64,000 nucleotides of DNA from Russula earlei. Its lineage: Eukaryota; Basidiomycota; Agaricomycetes; Russulales; Russulaceae. This document shows positions 1-12,653 of the stretch, piece after piece. How positions within the stretch are numbered: the stretch's first letter is position 1; the number at the start of each line of letters is the position of its first letter. Both the position numbers and the translations under genes were made by a program. The DNA is taken from positions 1 to 64,000 of the forward strand of contig JAGFNK010000289.1 of NCBI GenBank assembly GCA_025769875.1, read 5' to 3'. Under the pieces are notes generated by a model. That model searched no databases. It saw nothing but the letters and a program-made list of their open reading frames with translations, and had not been told where the DNA came from.

Positions 1-824
1 TCCACCTCTTGTTCCAGATGTGGTAAAGGTTCATTGTCTTGTCTGGTCCACTGATTTAATTGTCAGTAGTCTACAATGATTCTTTTCTCCTTACTGTCCT
101 TCTTTCCAATGAAGAACACTGGAGATGTGTAGCTGGAAGGACCTGGAGTGATGTATTGCTTTTCCACTTCATCAGCTAGGAATTTCTTGAGGTATTCTTG
201 TTCATCTTGTGTCAGGGGGTACACTTTGCAGTTTAGCTCCTTTGGTGCATCAGGTAACAGCTCTATCTGCATATCTGGTTCCCTTGGTGGTGGGAACCTT
301 GGGGACTTCTCTTCTGGGAAGACATCTGCAAAGTGGTGGAATCGCTTTGGAATATTGGCTAGGGGGTCCTCTCCTTCTTGTGGTTCGGCCAACTGTTGGG
401 CCCATTTCTGAGCAATAGTCATCTTCTGCAGGTAAATGGCCTCCCCCTTCTTCAATTGTCAACTTTCATCTCTTGCTCACTTTTGGATATTTGCAACATA
501 GAGATCCAGGTACTTGTATTGAGCAGTCTCGATCTGTACTGCTCCCTCCATCAGCTGTCCTTTCTTCCAGTTGATGGTAGGGTCGAATTCATATAGGAAG
601 GGATATCCCAGGATGACCTGATCTGTTCCTAAGTCTGTGAGATAGAACTTTTGCAAGCTCTCCCTCTCTTTGTATTGCACATGAAGCCAGCAATAATGGG
701 TGAGTTCCCCTTGTTTATTCTGGGTTCCGTTGACATTTTGTACTACCATGGGTTCATGTAGTTCTTGTTTCCCAATCTTCAGCCTTTTCCAAGCTGAGTG
801 ATCAATGAAGTTCTTGGTTGCTCC
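1..824 (-). pseudogene. Ty3/gypsy element 'E', protease to reverse transcriptase fragment
   Basis: Degraded pol of an old gypsy element, read on the minus strand and running off the left edge. From high to low coordinates it holds the second half of a retroviral-type aspartic protease (peptide GATKNFIDHS at the right edge, then an ILGYPFL flap-side motif near 600) and the start of reverse transcriptase (SPVFFIGKKDSKEKRIIVDY, 63-125). RT stops at a TGA directly after IVDY, where the family normally has R or another residue. CGA to TGA would explain it. Frame breaks separate protease and RT. The right end is cut inside the protease by the A element at 825. The missing N-terminal part resumes at 13242 and 14963. 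Confidence 0.85.
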
Positions 825-1419
825 TGTTATGGTGTCGTGGCCATAAGAGCATTAGCTCAAGGTTCAATGGGGCCAAGTCCCTGTGACTTGGTTCAAGGGT
901 TCAGTAAGGCCGGCTCAAAGAGACTGGGTCAAGGGTTTAGTGTCTCAAGGCTGAGTCAAACAATGACTCAGTCTGCAGACAGAGTTGATCTCCTTGTTTC
1001 ACAGAAGAGGAGGATGATGAGAGAGAGACAGAGGAGGAAGAGGAACACAAGGGTTCCTTGAGGTGTGCTTAGGTTGAGCAGAGTGAAAGCCAGCACAAGT
1101 AAAGTTGTGATTTGAGAGAGTACAGGGCAATGGATGTGACAGGAAATGGGACAAAGCTAAGCTTGGGGCATTCCCCAGCTGCTACAGGTGCTTAAATACT
1201 GTATGTAGCGAGGCTGTACAGTACCATATGCAGAACAATAGATAAAAGATGAGCCAATAGCATAAGGAGATCATTGACAAGTGAAACATAGAGGAGGTAA
1301 AATGACAGCTGTCAATCAGGATCAAGGGATGAAATGGTAACCAAGGGGATGAGGGTGACAGTATAGAACAATAACAGAAAAAGACTAGAGATGAACCAAC
1401 AAGGGGGTAATTCATGACA
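825..1419 (-). repeat. 3' LTR of the old A element
   Basis: 595 bp bounded by TGTTATGG and TCATGACA. It shares element-specific variants with 12654-13241 (for example the AAAGTTGTGATTTGAGAGAG stretch) that the solo LTR at 2290-2882 lacks. This supports the two being the paired LTRs of one insertion. A polypurine-type tract (read on minus, GAGGGGGGCATGA) lies just inside it at about 1420-1432. Confidence 0.92.
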
Positions 1420-2289
1420 TCATGCCCCCCTCATGCTTAGTTCTCCGAACTAATCAGTTTCGGGGCCCGACTCACAGAGTTCATTGCCTTTGACCTCTAG
1501 CCATGCGCTCTGGGATCCTGTTGCTCTGGGGCAGAAACCTCTGTAACTCTGGTGAGTCCTCCTGAGGATGCAGTCCACCTGTCCACTACAGTTAGTGTGA
1601 GGGTTGTTACAGTCCTTGTTCCAATGACCCCTAGTGTTGCAATGTTTACAGACATGTTGTCATTTTTGGAGTTAGTGATGCTGTGCTTTGGTCATGCATG
1701 CAGGTGTAAGGGGGGTGTTAGGGGTACTGGCGTCATTGGAAAACATTTGTGGGAAGTGGGAGGGTGATCCCATGGGGGTGTTGTTTTGGGACTGGTTGAC
1801 GACATGAGGGAGGTATTTGAGAGGGGGGGTCAAAGAGAGAGGAGGGCGAGTGGGTAGTGGAGGGGAGGGGGGAGCGGATGGTTCTTTCAATTTCTTGATT
1901 CTATCGTAGCTCCCTACCAGTGAGTAATATGGCCCAGTGCTGCAAGTAAGACCCCCATTGGTCATCATGTTGTCAAGTTGATGGTGAACTCGGATGGAGG
2001 TGTTATTAGCCTGAAGGCGACTGTGGATAGTGGTGGTTTCTTTGGTGTGGGATTGAATTTCATGAAGCCAATCAGCAAGTTGCCCCTGGAGGATGTTCAG
2101 GGCTCCTTGGATAGAAACATGTTTCCCTTCTAGAACTTTTAGCTGAAATGAACTAGTGCAGAGGTGGTAGACGTCGGCAAGGGTGCCAGGGTCATGGAGG
2201 TTCTCAAGTGCCTGAGTGACATCAAAGTGGAAGGGATGGCCCTTGATTAAGAGGTGGAGGTCAGAGGCAGTGGTAGAAGGATGGGGGGC

Positions 2290-2882
2290 TGTTATGGCGT
2301 CACGGCCATAAGAGCGTCAGCTCAAGGTTCAGTGGGGCCGAGTCCCTGTGACTTGGTTCAAGGGGTTCAATGGGGCCGGCTTAAAGAGACCAGATCAAAG
2401 GTTTAGTGTCTCAAGGCTGAGTCAAACAATGACTCAGTCTGCAGACAGAGTCGATCTTCTGGTTTCACAGAAGAGGAGGACAATGTGAGAGAGGCAGAGG
2501 AGGAAGAGGAACACAAGGGTTCCTTAAGGTGTGCTCAGGTCAAGCAGAGTGTAGGCCAGCACAAACAGGTTGTGATTGAGGGAGTATACAGGGCAAGGGA
2601 TGCAACAGGAAATGGGACAAAGCTAAGCTTGGGGCATTCCCCAGCTTCTACAGGTGCTTAAATACTGTATCTAGCAAGGCTGTACAGTACTATATGCAGA
2701 ACAATAGATAAGGGTGAACCAATAGCAGAAGGAACTCAAACAATAGATGAAACATAATGGGTGAAACAATAAAGGATGATCAGCATCAAGGGATGAAACA
2801 GTAACCAAGGGGACAAGGGTCACAAGAGAGAACAATAACAGAAGAAGTTGGAGATGAACCAACAAGGGGGTAATTCATGACA
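2290..2882 (-). repeat. Solo LTR, family A, nested in the A element
   Basis: 593-bp LTR of the same family as its host element, with TG...CA ends. It is inserted in the C-terminal extension of pol. A perfect GGGGC duplication flanks it (2285-2289 and 2883-2887). The pol sequence is continuous across the site when compared with 48081-48115 of the young copy. Confidence 0.93.
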
Positions 2883-3296
2883 GGGGCAGAGATGACAGGC
2901 CGGGTGATGAGCTTTTCTCTGTAAGCAGGTTCTCCTCAACCCATAGTCCCTAGAAGCATGGGTTCATCATTGTACAAAGTGACACATAAGTAAGGTAATA
3001 GGCATTGTCACCCATAAATGTTAATGTAGAAGGGGGGAACATGTGTGTAAGGTTCATAAACAAACCAAGGGGGGGCCAGGTGAGTAGGATCTTCTTCAGT
3101 CGGGGTCGGTGAGGGTGTTCCTTCACAGATGGCAAGTGGGTTGAGGGTGGTGGTGAGGTCCTGGAGTTCGGCCTCATCAGGGACGATGAATGTGTGTTGG
3201 TTGATGATGTGTTGTATGGCTTCAGGTGAGAGAGGTTCTTGTTTAATGGTAAGGGAGGGAGTAAGAGTAGGTAAAGGGGAAGAAGAGGGGGCTGGG

Positions 3297-4471
3297 TGTT
3301 AGGATTCTCGTGTTCTGTGTTTCTTGTCACTTACCTATGCATTGGTGACTCATCCTGTTTACTCATATGCACTTATTCATCTTCCTCTGCTTAGTGATTG
3401 CTTACTAACTTGCTTACTTCTTGATCAGTAATGGCTTACTGATTACTTACTGATTGATGACAGATACTAGGAAAGAATGACTCACGCATGAGTCATTTCT
3501 GACATTCTCAGATTGCGCTCTACCTATCTGGATACTGTTACCAAGTGGTTTGGGGTCTGGAAGATGCCGGAACACCTGAACTATGGACTGCACTGTTTGC
3601 ATCATGCGTGCGTCAGATCTTGATCATTTATGTTCGTTAATATTGCGATCGGAACGCGTTGATCGTATCTTTCTGAAGATGTATTGAAGAAGCAATGAGT
3701 AGCATTGCTTCTGTCCCAGATGTTCTTGTACCGCCACATATGTTGCTTCCTTGATTAGGAAAGTACTTATGACACCAAGATTGCTACTAAGGAAGCACTT
3801 AATGCTTCCAGCACCGAGATCGTTTACATAGAAGCAACCTCACTTCTATGAACCATGTTTTCCTTCTATAGCACCAACCAGTACTACAGTAGCACAAACC
3901 TTATCCCTGTAGGGCTATATAAGGCCCCCAGTTGTAACAGTTGAGCCCTAAGCTCGACTTAGTTTGCCAATCCCAAACAGTTGACTCCTACCCCATCTGC
4001 AGAGCCCCTCTCATCTTGTTGCCATACTCCAGAAGGACCTAACACTCCTTCCCCTCCATGAGTATTGCTTGCTTGACTCAAGCATATCTGCATTGGTAGG
4101 ATGCATTCATAGATGTGACCATTGATCTTATTTAAGGCACTTTGGAGCCTTAACAGATACTACTGGTTCTCAGCTATGTACACCCCGAGTTTCGTACGAA
4201 TCGGATCAGTAGTTGTGGAGATATTGTATAAATAGTCTGTGATACTAAGAAGTCAAGCCTTACCCTTGACTTACTCTTTCAAACAAGAAACATTCATCTT
4301 GTCAAAACTCTATCCAAATCTGTTGAAGAACTCTATAGTGAAAGAGGCCCCTCTCTTCTCTTACATCTAATCTTCCTGAGATAATATCAAAGGAATCAAA
4401 GTCTAGTGCTTGAACTATATCAAGCAACTCTTTCACTAAGAGTTGGTACTAAGATCAATCCAATCTTAACA
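3297..4471 (+). repeat. Solo LTR, family 'G' (1175 bp)
   Basis: Ends TGTTAGGATT...CAATCTTAACA form short inverted termini. The flanking duplication is CTGGG (3292-3296 and 4472-4476). A TATA-like CTATATAAGG near 3910 suggests plus orientation. It has no coding content and interrupts the pol C-terminal extension of A. No other copy is in the window. Confidence 0.9.
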
Positions 4472-6479
4472 CTGGGGAAGACATGGGAGTGTTGTAAGCT
4501 GAAGTAGCATGTTTGTAGTGCCAAGCAGACCACTCTGAAGGAGTGGGGGTATTTATGGAGGCTGATTGTATGATATGGTTCCATACCAAATCCATAAGTA
4601 CTGCCCTTCGTATGGATAAATGAAATTCTGAAAAACAGGAGTCCATCATGAGAAGTTGAAAGCTGCGGAAGTCACCAGGGGAGAGAATTCTGGAAAAGAG
4701 TTGTTCCCTTGTGGCTATATCAAAGATGGTGTGCCTGCGGTTGGGGATAGTGGGGTCATTAACTGAATAGGAAGGGGGGTTATGTGAGTTAATTCTGGGG
4801 AGTAGAGTACGTTGTTGTATCATAAGTCCCTGGAACTGATGTTCCAAGTCGTCTAGGCTTTTGCCTGAGTGATGGGATTCTGCAGGGTCAGAGTTAGTGG
4901 TAGACATAGTGTGGAGTTTAGTGGGCTGTTCTAAGTGAAAAATGGTGATGGCATCTTGGGCATTTTTAAGGTTCGAAAGGGGTTCCCACATGTCTTCTGC
5001 TGTGGAATACCCCTTCCACTAAACCCTGTATTGAAGTCAGTTCCCATGGGTATGTTGGGCCATGATTTTCTCAACTTCATATTCTCCTGAAAGGAGATCT
5101 GGTGGTGGTTCTGGGAAGTTTGGTCCATGTTCAGGTGTTTCAGTAACTGGGGAGAGAGGGGAAGCATGGAATATTTTGGATACACCACTGGGGAGGTAAG
5201 TGGAGTTGGTAGACAACATGGGAAATTTGTTTAGTGATGACAAAGGGGCTGAACCATTTGGGGTGGAACTTCTGAAACTGATGGGGGGTTTTTAAGTTAG
5301 TACCCTCCAACCAAACCTTCTGTCCTTTTTCAAAACCCTTGAACTTAGTTTCTTTTACCCAGTTGTTCTGTGCCTTCTTCATTGCTTCTTGGGCTGATTC
5401 CTGCATGTCTTTCAGGCCTTGGAGCCGTTCTTGAATCCCGAGGAACTTGGATTTTAGTTGGGTGCCAAGTCCTTGTGGATTGAAGCCAATGAGTAGTTCA
5501 TAGGGGGTTCATTTGGTAGTTGTAGACTTATGAGCATTGAAGTGGTATTGAGCAATGGGAAGCCAATGTGTCCATTCATCTTGTCTTTCTCCAGTGTATA
5601 TGCGGAGATACATTTCCAGGGTTTGATTGGTTCTCTTGGATTGTCCATCGGTCTGGGGATGATAGGTGGTGCTTAGATTTTGATTGATTCCCAGAATCCT
5701 AGAGACTTCTTGGAATAAGTCGGAAGTGAAACGGGAGTCGTGATCAGAGATAATTTTGGAGGGGACTCCTGTCCAAGGGAAGGCATGTCATATGAATAGT
5801 TTAGCCATTTCTAGGGTCCCCATTTCTTTGTGGCAGGGTATGAATATTGCTGCCTTGGTGGAGTCATGGTCAGTGATGGTCATGATGGCATTATTTCCTT
5901 CCAATACTGGGAGGTTGATGATCCAGTCGATGGCTATGATTTGAAACAGTTTCTGAAATTCAGGGGGGATTGGGTGAATTGGAGGATGAGTGGGGTGTGT
6001 GGAGGATTTGTTGGCTTGACAGGTGGCACTACCTCAAATGTAATCCCGGATGAAGTAGGCCATCTTTGGCCACCAGAAGGATTCTTGAATTGAATATGAG
6101 GTCCAAGTGTTTCCTGTGTGCCCTCCAAGAATGCTGTCATGGTAGGTATGTAATATTTTGCATAAGAGAGGTTCTTGGTAAGGCACAACCAATCTTCCAT
6201 CTTTGAGTAGTATGCCATCTTCTTCTTGGAGATTGTGTTTGACCTTCCACATAAATAGATCTGATCATTGGTTCTTTTGCTCCTTTAGTACTTGTTCATA
6301 CAAATTTTCGGTGTTGAGTGTGTGGATAAAGAGTTTGTCAGGGAGTGCCGTGATGTCTTGGTTGTCTCCTGACCCGTCATTATGGTCTGGTCATCATGAG
6401 AGAGAATCTGCGTGGTTGGAAATTCCTGGCTTGTGATGAATCTCAACGTGGTAATCCACAAGCATGGAGATGTATCCGG

Positions 6480-7440
6480 TGTCAAGACTCACTGTTGAAC
6501 TATCCAGTTCAAGAGCGAGGGATAAGCTCGAAGACAAGTTGATAGACGTCCAAGACCGCGTGGGCAAGGAGTAGAGTCCAGAGTAGTAACAAATACCAGA
6601 GAGGTATTGTTACTGTGAGAGTAGAGCAGTCACACAGGGAAGAGGCCAGGATAGTCACAAGGGGACAGTCCTTAAAGGAGTATCCCAGGGATGGAGAGTG
6701 CCGTAAACAAATGGACAGTCTGAGGACTGTCCGCTACTTTATTGAGCGCTTATATACTACAAGAGAACTGCTAAATAGGGAACAAGTCATAACCTTGTTA
6801 TCAAGCACAATAGAGTGATGAGTAAGAAGTCAGAAGATGCTTACTGAGCATGCTCAGTCATGCTCAGTAAGCTGCTGAGTAAGAAGCTTCTCTTGATGAG
6901 TAAGAGCTTCCATTGTCCACGTGTTCACTGCTTTAGTGCACGTGCGAGCACCTGATTCATTTCCTGTTAGTTAGTTTAGGGCCGGTCATTTGAGGACTTG
7001 TAGTTTGGTTAGGGAATAGTGTTATCTTATAAGGCCCTTATATAGTTCTATTAGGGTCCTTAGAGTCGACCCTAATACTTCTATTAAGGTCCTTAGTGTT
7101 GCTTTATAGTTCGTTCTATAGTTATTAGAGTTGGTCTAATAATGCGTTGTAGGGCCTTTGATACTAGGTTAGTACCTATTGTAGAGCTCCTAGGGTCGTT
7201 CCAAAGGGTCCTTAGGAAGGCCCTAATACTGTCTTTTGTTGCTAGAAGGGTTGCCTTTAAGTGGGGCTTGCTGTATGTCGATTGTGCCGAGAATCGCTCG
7301 CGCAACAATGCGCGTGCGATATTGTGGACACCTCTACTCACCCCTTTTGCTCATGTGAACAGGGTGACACCATAGAGGCTGGGTTTCCTCCTATAAGGAA
7401 GGGTCCTTCAAGGGCCCTCTCCGGAGAATGGTTTATGACA
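6480..7440 (-). repeat. Solo LTR, family 'B' (961 bp)
   Basis: TGTCAAGACTC...TTTATGACA, flanked by TCCGG (6475-6479 and 7441-7445). It interrupts the RNase H/integrase junction of pol A. On the minus strand it shows TATATAAG followed by AATAAA (about 6750-6735), giving its orientation. Further copies lie at 16199-17159 and 51404-52365. Confidence 0.93.
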
Positions 7441-7776
7441 TCCGGCAATTCTTTGGTTGATTTTGTGAGGAAGTCGATAGTGGGCTAGGTTGGCATGGTC
7501 CATAAAAATCTTGATGGGGTATCTAGTTCCAACTAATAGGTATTGCCAGTGTTGAAGTGCGAGGATCAGAGCCAGGAACTCTCCATCCCAGACTGGGTAG
7601 TTCCTTTCTGCTTCATTGAATGCATGTGACATGTTTCCAATCATTTTCCTTTTTCCCCTTGAGTCCTTCTGAAAGAGGATTGCTCCGGTGGTGAACTGTG
7701 AGGTGTCAGTTTCCAATTTGTATGGGAGATCTGGATTGGCAGTGTAAATTTTGGGGTCTGTTGAGATCTGCACTGC

Positions 7777-8250
7777 CCAGAGTCTCAGGTGTGTTGTGAT
7801 ATGATCACAACTCGGATGTGTTGACGTGTCGGATCACCTGGACCAGGCATCACAAGCTCAGCTCATACGCTGCAGCACGCATTAGTTACACTGATAGAGT
7901 GATTTAGGACAATCGGTAGCTACTTACAACTGATCCTCGGACTTACTTAGTGATCCGTGATGGTAGTTAACTGTACTGCATCCAGTGGTGGTCTAAGGTA
8001 CTTAAGAATGCCACAAAGTACATAGATCACTTCAGTTTTGTGTCAACCAAACTGAAGTGAGTATTTACACTATGATATCTTATCTCACAGTACTGATGAC
8101 GTGTTGTAGCTATTGTCTGATAGGTACATTATTTATATGAGTTTTGTGTCAACCAAACTGAACTATTGTCTGAGAGATCAGCCTGCGATCTTATCATCTG
8201 CTGCTATCTAATCACACACACTGTGTCTATCTTCAACAGGGTCGTTACAG
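7777..8250. repeat. 474-bp insertion of unknown type in pol A
   Basis: Comparison with the young A copy (about 45310-45350) shows a block absent there. The best fit is an insertion flanked by ACTGC (7772-7776 and 8251-8255). The ends (CCAGAG...GTTACAG) are not a standard TG...CA pair. It contains a 23-bp direct repeat beginning AGTTTTGTGTCAACC (8034-8056 and 8140-8162). It could be a decayed solo LTR or a short non-autonomous element. Confidence 0.6.
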
Positions 8251-8310
8251 ACTGCAGATATCAGGGTTTCCAAGGCAGCAGTCGCTTCTGGGGTCCAGAG
8301 GAAGGGGGTT

Positions 8311-9190
8311 TGTCATGGTAACTACCCGTGTCAGTTCACAAGCGGAAAACAAGTCGGTGATAAAGAGATGTTCAAGAAACAGGCTGGTTCCTGTGTATAA
8401 TGAGTAAGGATCCCTGCAGCGGTCGAAGTGTTTTATGCTAAACAGGTTATGGCCAATAGACCCTTCCTAGTATGACTTGGTCCATTGAGAAGCTAGGGTA
8501 AGTTTGTAATGGGATAGACTAGGGCTGGTTCCACTAGCTATATGCGTTCAAGTCCGTCGGGGATCTTGAACAATGCAGAGAGAGTAGAGGAAGGTAGGTC
8601 TTAAAGGAGGAGAGCTCTTCTCAGGGGAGTGAAGAGAGACTCTTAGGAAAGGAAGGGAAAGGTGAAGAGTAGATGGTAGATGGTGTGTTGAGAGTTGATG
8701 AAATGGAGAGGTGGATGTGGTTTGAGGATTAGGAGCAAAGTGGGTTGCAGGCAAATATGTTGGACAAGAGTAGGTTGGATTCTACAAGAGACCAAGCTTA
8801 GGGCTTTGGTCACAAAGTACTGAGCTTATATATACAGGAGAAGCGCAGCAGTAGCTGTGCTTTGACTGTGCTACTAGTATAGTAGGAGTCATAATAAGTA
8901 GGAGTCATCGGAATGAGGCCACGAATGAGTCAGAACCAAGTAACTATGCTGCACAGTAAATGCGCAGCATTGCACAGTCAAAACTAAGAGGTAAATATAA
9001 ATGGAAAGAGAACCAAACAAAGGGAAAGTAACAACAATCCAGTGTTACCTGGACGTGTATGGATCACATGATAACACAGAAGGGATCACAAGACGTAAGA
9101 GATCATGAGACCAGTAAGTAAAGGGACGTACAAAAGCAAGCAGTCCATAGCAAAGGTAAGAAGTAAACGTAAAAGGAAAATGGTGTAACA
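8311..9190 (-). repeat. Solo LTR, family 'C' (880 bp)
   Basis: TGTCATGG...GGTGTAACA with flanking duplication GGGTT (8306-8310 and 9191-9195), inserted between RT and RNase H of pol A. The minus strand has TATATATAAG near 8830. The second copy, plus orientation, is 13259-14962. Confidence 0.92.
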
Positions 9191-11453
9191 GGGTTCCTTT
9201 CTTGATGGTGGAAAAAATGGGGCAAGCTATTTTTGCAAAGTCTTGGATGAATGGTCATTGGTAATTTAGGGTGCCCATGATTTGTTGTACCTGTTTTACG
9301 TTCTTAGGGGGTCTTGGCCAGTTTTTGAGGCCATCCATTTTTACCGGGTTGATTTTGAGCATTCCTTGATTGATTCTGAAACCCAAGAAGTTGATTTCTT
9401 TCTGCTCAAAGGTGCACTTGGACACTTTAAGGAAATAAGAGTCCCTTTCCAGAAGGTCGAGAAACTCATGTGTGATTCATCGATGTAGGTGTTCTTCTCT
9501 GGGTCCTGTGGCTATTGCCATGTCGTCCAGGTAGTTACAGGTGTTCTCTGGGTATTTGAGGAGCCAAGGTCTGAGGGTGTGGTTCATTGCTCATTGGAAG
9601 GTCATGGGGGCATTGGTAAAGCTGAAACCCATTACCATGAGAACAAAGGTGCCAAACTGGGTTTTGAAGGCTCCTTTGTGTTGATCTTCTGGATGAATCA
9701 AGATGTTGTTATAACCAGCCCTTACATCAAATTTGCTAAACGTAGTCTTGCCCCTTAGTTGATGTAATTGTTCTTCCATGTTTGGTAAGGCATGGTAGTT
9801 GGGAACTGTGGCATTGTTGAGCTTCCGGTAGTCTACTACCATTTGTGGGGCGGTGCTGTCTTTCTTTTGGACAAAGAAGACAGGGGACACAAAGTCCGAG
9901 ATACCATCCTTGATGAAACCTTTGGCCAGGTCTTCTTGTATTTGTCTTGATAATTCTTGTTTCTCATTCTGTGGAAGGTGGTAAGTCCAGCAATCAAGAA
10001 ACTTGGAGGCGTCTGGTTTCAGGGTAATTTTAAAGTCGAGCTCTCCTCGACTGGGTGGGAGTCATTTGGCTGCTTCTTCTGAGAATACCTTCTGATGTCA
10101 TGCATATTCTGGGGGAATGGAGATCGTTCTGATTTGCACAATTCAAATTTTTAGTGGGTTTGTTGGTGACACAGGGGTGAGAAGGACCCCTAGATGGTTT
10201 CTAAGGCGACCGGTGCTCCAATTAATAAGGGGGTTTAATGCCTTTAGGAAAGGGTAGCCCAGGATCATCCTGTCTTCTCCTAGATTCATAACACAAAAGG
10301 TGACGAGTTGTGTGGTGGGTCCATGTTGCACAGCTATGTGGGCATAATGAGTTAGTGCTCTGCCCTGGTTACTGGTGCTGTCTATGTTGATGATAGGTCT
10401 GGGGGTTCTGAGGGTTTGAAGCAGGATTTGTAGTTTTCCCATGCTTCCTTGGCTGATGAAGTTTTCTGTTGCTCCACTGTCTAGGAGCGCTTGGCCAGTC
10501 TTTCCATTTGTTGTAATCATAAAAGGAACTTTCATTGAGTTTTCTTTATGTTGAACAATGGTATCTATGTGGGCCTCAGTACCGAATGTTGTACCTTAGC
10601 CTAGAGAAAATCCTCTTTGAGGATGAGGTTTCAGAGTTTGGCTCTATCCTCCACTGGTAATGCTTTCATGCAGGCCACCATAGTGGAGGCTTCCTCCTCT
10701 TTGGGTGGTTCTGGGGTTGGTTCAGTAGTACAGGCCTTGGAGACAATGGGGGCTGTGTTTTTGGGGCATTCCTTGCTAAGGTGACCCTTTTCCCTGCAAT
10801 GGAAGCAGCACCCTTCTTTGGCTAGTTGTTTTCTCTCTTCTTCGGTGAGTTTCTTAAAATTGGACTTGGTGGCATCTACTTGCATTTGGTCAGGGTGGTG
10901 AGTTTTGTGTTCCGTGGTGGGGAAGGTCTTTCTTCCCTTGAATTTCTCTCTGATGGTGATAAAGCGGCAGTGTTGTCTTCTGGCCTCTTCTTTCCATTCT
11001 TGGAGGGTGGTGGGCCAGGTGTCCCTATTGAGGATTGCAGCGTAAAGCCCTTGTTTGAGTCCATTCTTGAAACTTTTGATGGCAATTACATCTGTTTCAG
11101 GCCATCCAGTTTTGGCCAAGAGTTGTTCAAAGGTGGAAATGTAGTCATCCAGAGACTCTTTCATTTCATGTTTCATAAGGGCTGCCTGAGTGTCTTCTTT
11201 TTCTGCCGTGTTGGTGAACTTGAATGTGAAGTCTGTGACAAAGTCATTCCATAATGCTTCATCCATTCTGTTGACAGGGTTGTGGGCCCTGTTCACCTTT
11301 TCCCTGAGTGCAGTTGCCTGCAAGTTGACCCATCCTTTGACCTTTTCTCCCTGAATGCAGGAGAGGGCCAGCATCATTCATTTGAAAGGAGAGACCATCA
11401 CTGCCTTGTCATCATTAAGGCCCCAGTAGAAGTTAAATTCCGTGATGAAGTGT

Positions 11454-11974
11454 TGTAGCAAGTCTGGGGACGCGTGAGTGAGATCATAAGGCTGACTGGT
11501 CCAAGGTAAGAGGAGAGGAGAGAGGGGAGGGGAGCAGTCCTGGCTGGAATGCTGAGCGCAGACGTGGACACAAAGATGGCTTCTTGAGGCAGACAGAGGG
11601 AAGAGCAGGCAAAAGGGGATCTCTTTGAACTGAGTAGCTAAACAGTTTATATACAGGAGAGAAGGTACTAGAGATGAAATGCATGAAAGAGAATCCAGAC
11701 TGGTCGAGATGGTCGAGGCAGTCGTAAAAGGCTTGAGACGCGAATGTGTCTAGTGTGCTGAGGCGTGCGTGTGCACAAGGTCGGTGGCGAGGGCTGGGTG
11801 ATGCAATCGAGGTCTTGATGTCGCATGTGAGATGGCTTGTGGTGTGCGGTCAGTGGACTGCCTGGAATGAGAGGGAGGTGGAAAGGGATGAAAGGGAGCT
11901 GAGGTGTCAGTCTCATGTCATGTTGTGTCATGTTTTCACACATGATTTCAAGGCCAGCCATAATCTTCCTTACA
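11454..11974 (-). repeat. Probable solo LTR (~521 bp) in gag A
   Basis: Sequence absent from the young A gag. Read on minus it runs TGTAAGGAAG...CTTGCTACA and contains a GTATATAAAC TATA-like box (about 11650). I found no clean target duplication, so boundaries are approximate by a few bases. Confidence 0.55.
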
Positions 11975-12641
11975 GCATTTTGTTTTGTTTCTTTCCTCTG
12001 TGAAAGCTGAAGGTTCTTTGCCACTGAGGGACCCATTAGTACCTTGTGGTGCTGGAGCAGCTGCTTGAGGAGGTGGAGGGATGATTGGGGGAACCTGAGC
12101 GGCCATCTGAGGGGCCTGAGTGGCAGCCTGGAGTGGCTGTACAGTGACTTGGGGTTGAGCTGCCATAATGGGTTCTGGGGGGTTTTGTGTTTCAAGTTCT
12201 AGGGTTTCAATGGGTTCCTGGTTTTCAGGGATGTCCTCTGGTTCTAATGCAGGGGATTTGAAGGGTGTCTGGGTTTCAACAGTTTTTTCTAGTTCAGGGG
12301 GGTTGCCTTCTGTAGAAGAAGCTTCTGATTCTGATGGTGGTTTGTAGAGAGGGTTGTTTTCCCCCCAGTAGCCTAGTCCGAGGCTATTTCTGATGAGTTC
12401 TAGGTCTTGGTGAGTGTAGAGCTGTCCTCTTCTGAGTTGTAGCTCAAACCAACAGTTGTTGATAAATTTGACAGGTAGTTCTTCAGTGTTTTCAGTGGTG
12501 ACATAGCAGAGAAAGGTGTGGAAGCTATCCCAAGTGGCAGTTCCTACAACATGTTGGGGGAGGTCAGGGGAGGATCTGGGTTGGACACAGATCCAGCGGT
12601 TCGATGGTAATTCAAGGTTGATCTCCAGAATGGAGTAAAGA

Positions 12642-12652
12642 AAGCTTAGCTT
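12642..12652 (-). promoter_or_regulatory. Self-complementary primer-binding site (old A copy)
   Basis: AAGCTAAGCTT on the minus strand, one base inside the 5' LTR. It is the reverse complement of AAGCTTAGCTT in the LTR just downstream of the TATA-like box. This is the arrangement known for Tf1-type self-priming retrotransposons. The same pair is found in the young copy. Confidence 0.7.
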
Positions 12653-12653
12653 G

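Larger units (their letters stand above)
1420..10589 (-). pseudogene. Pol polyprotein of old A element, fragmented
   Basis: Minus-strand pol remnant scattered between nested insertions. From the 5' side: protease with LLDSGATENFISQ (10143-10535), RT core VFFVQKKDSTAPQMVVDYRK through FSKFDVRAGYNN (9591-9890), RNase H with ETDTSQFTTGA (7446-7773), the integrase zinc-binding region GGHTGN (5934-6252), integrase catalytic and C-terminal parts (5140-5760), the chromodomain end WEPLSNLKNAQDA (about 4930-4990), then the C-terminal extension to 1420. The CCHC knuckle CKHCNTRGHWNKDC is conserved at about 1611-1652. Several frameshifts and stops mean no functional product. The order and spacing match the young copy once the insertions are removed. 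Confidence 0.88.
10590..12653 (-). pseudogene. Gag of old A element
   Basis: Minus-strand gag. The Ala/Pro/Gln-rich stretch (about 12000-12180) leads into a capsid-like region (10631-11377), with a CCHC zinc knuckle CFHCREKGHLSKEC near 10760-10805. A TGA replaces a Trp codon near the C terminus relative to the young copy. About 520 bp of foreign sequence at 11454-11974 splits it between NKTK and FITEF. As in the young copy, an open frame extends from just inside the LTR to the first in-frame Met without any ATG. Confidence 0.85.

Noticed and set aside
10826..11254. 142-residue plus-strand frame in gag of old A
   Set aside because: Reverse complement of the gag zinc-knuckle and capsid coding region; no independent support.
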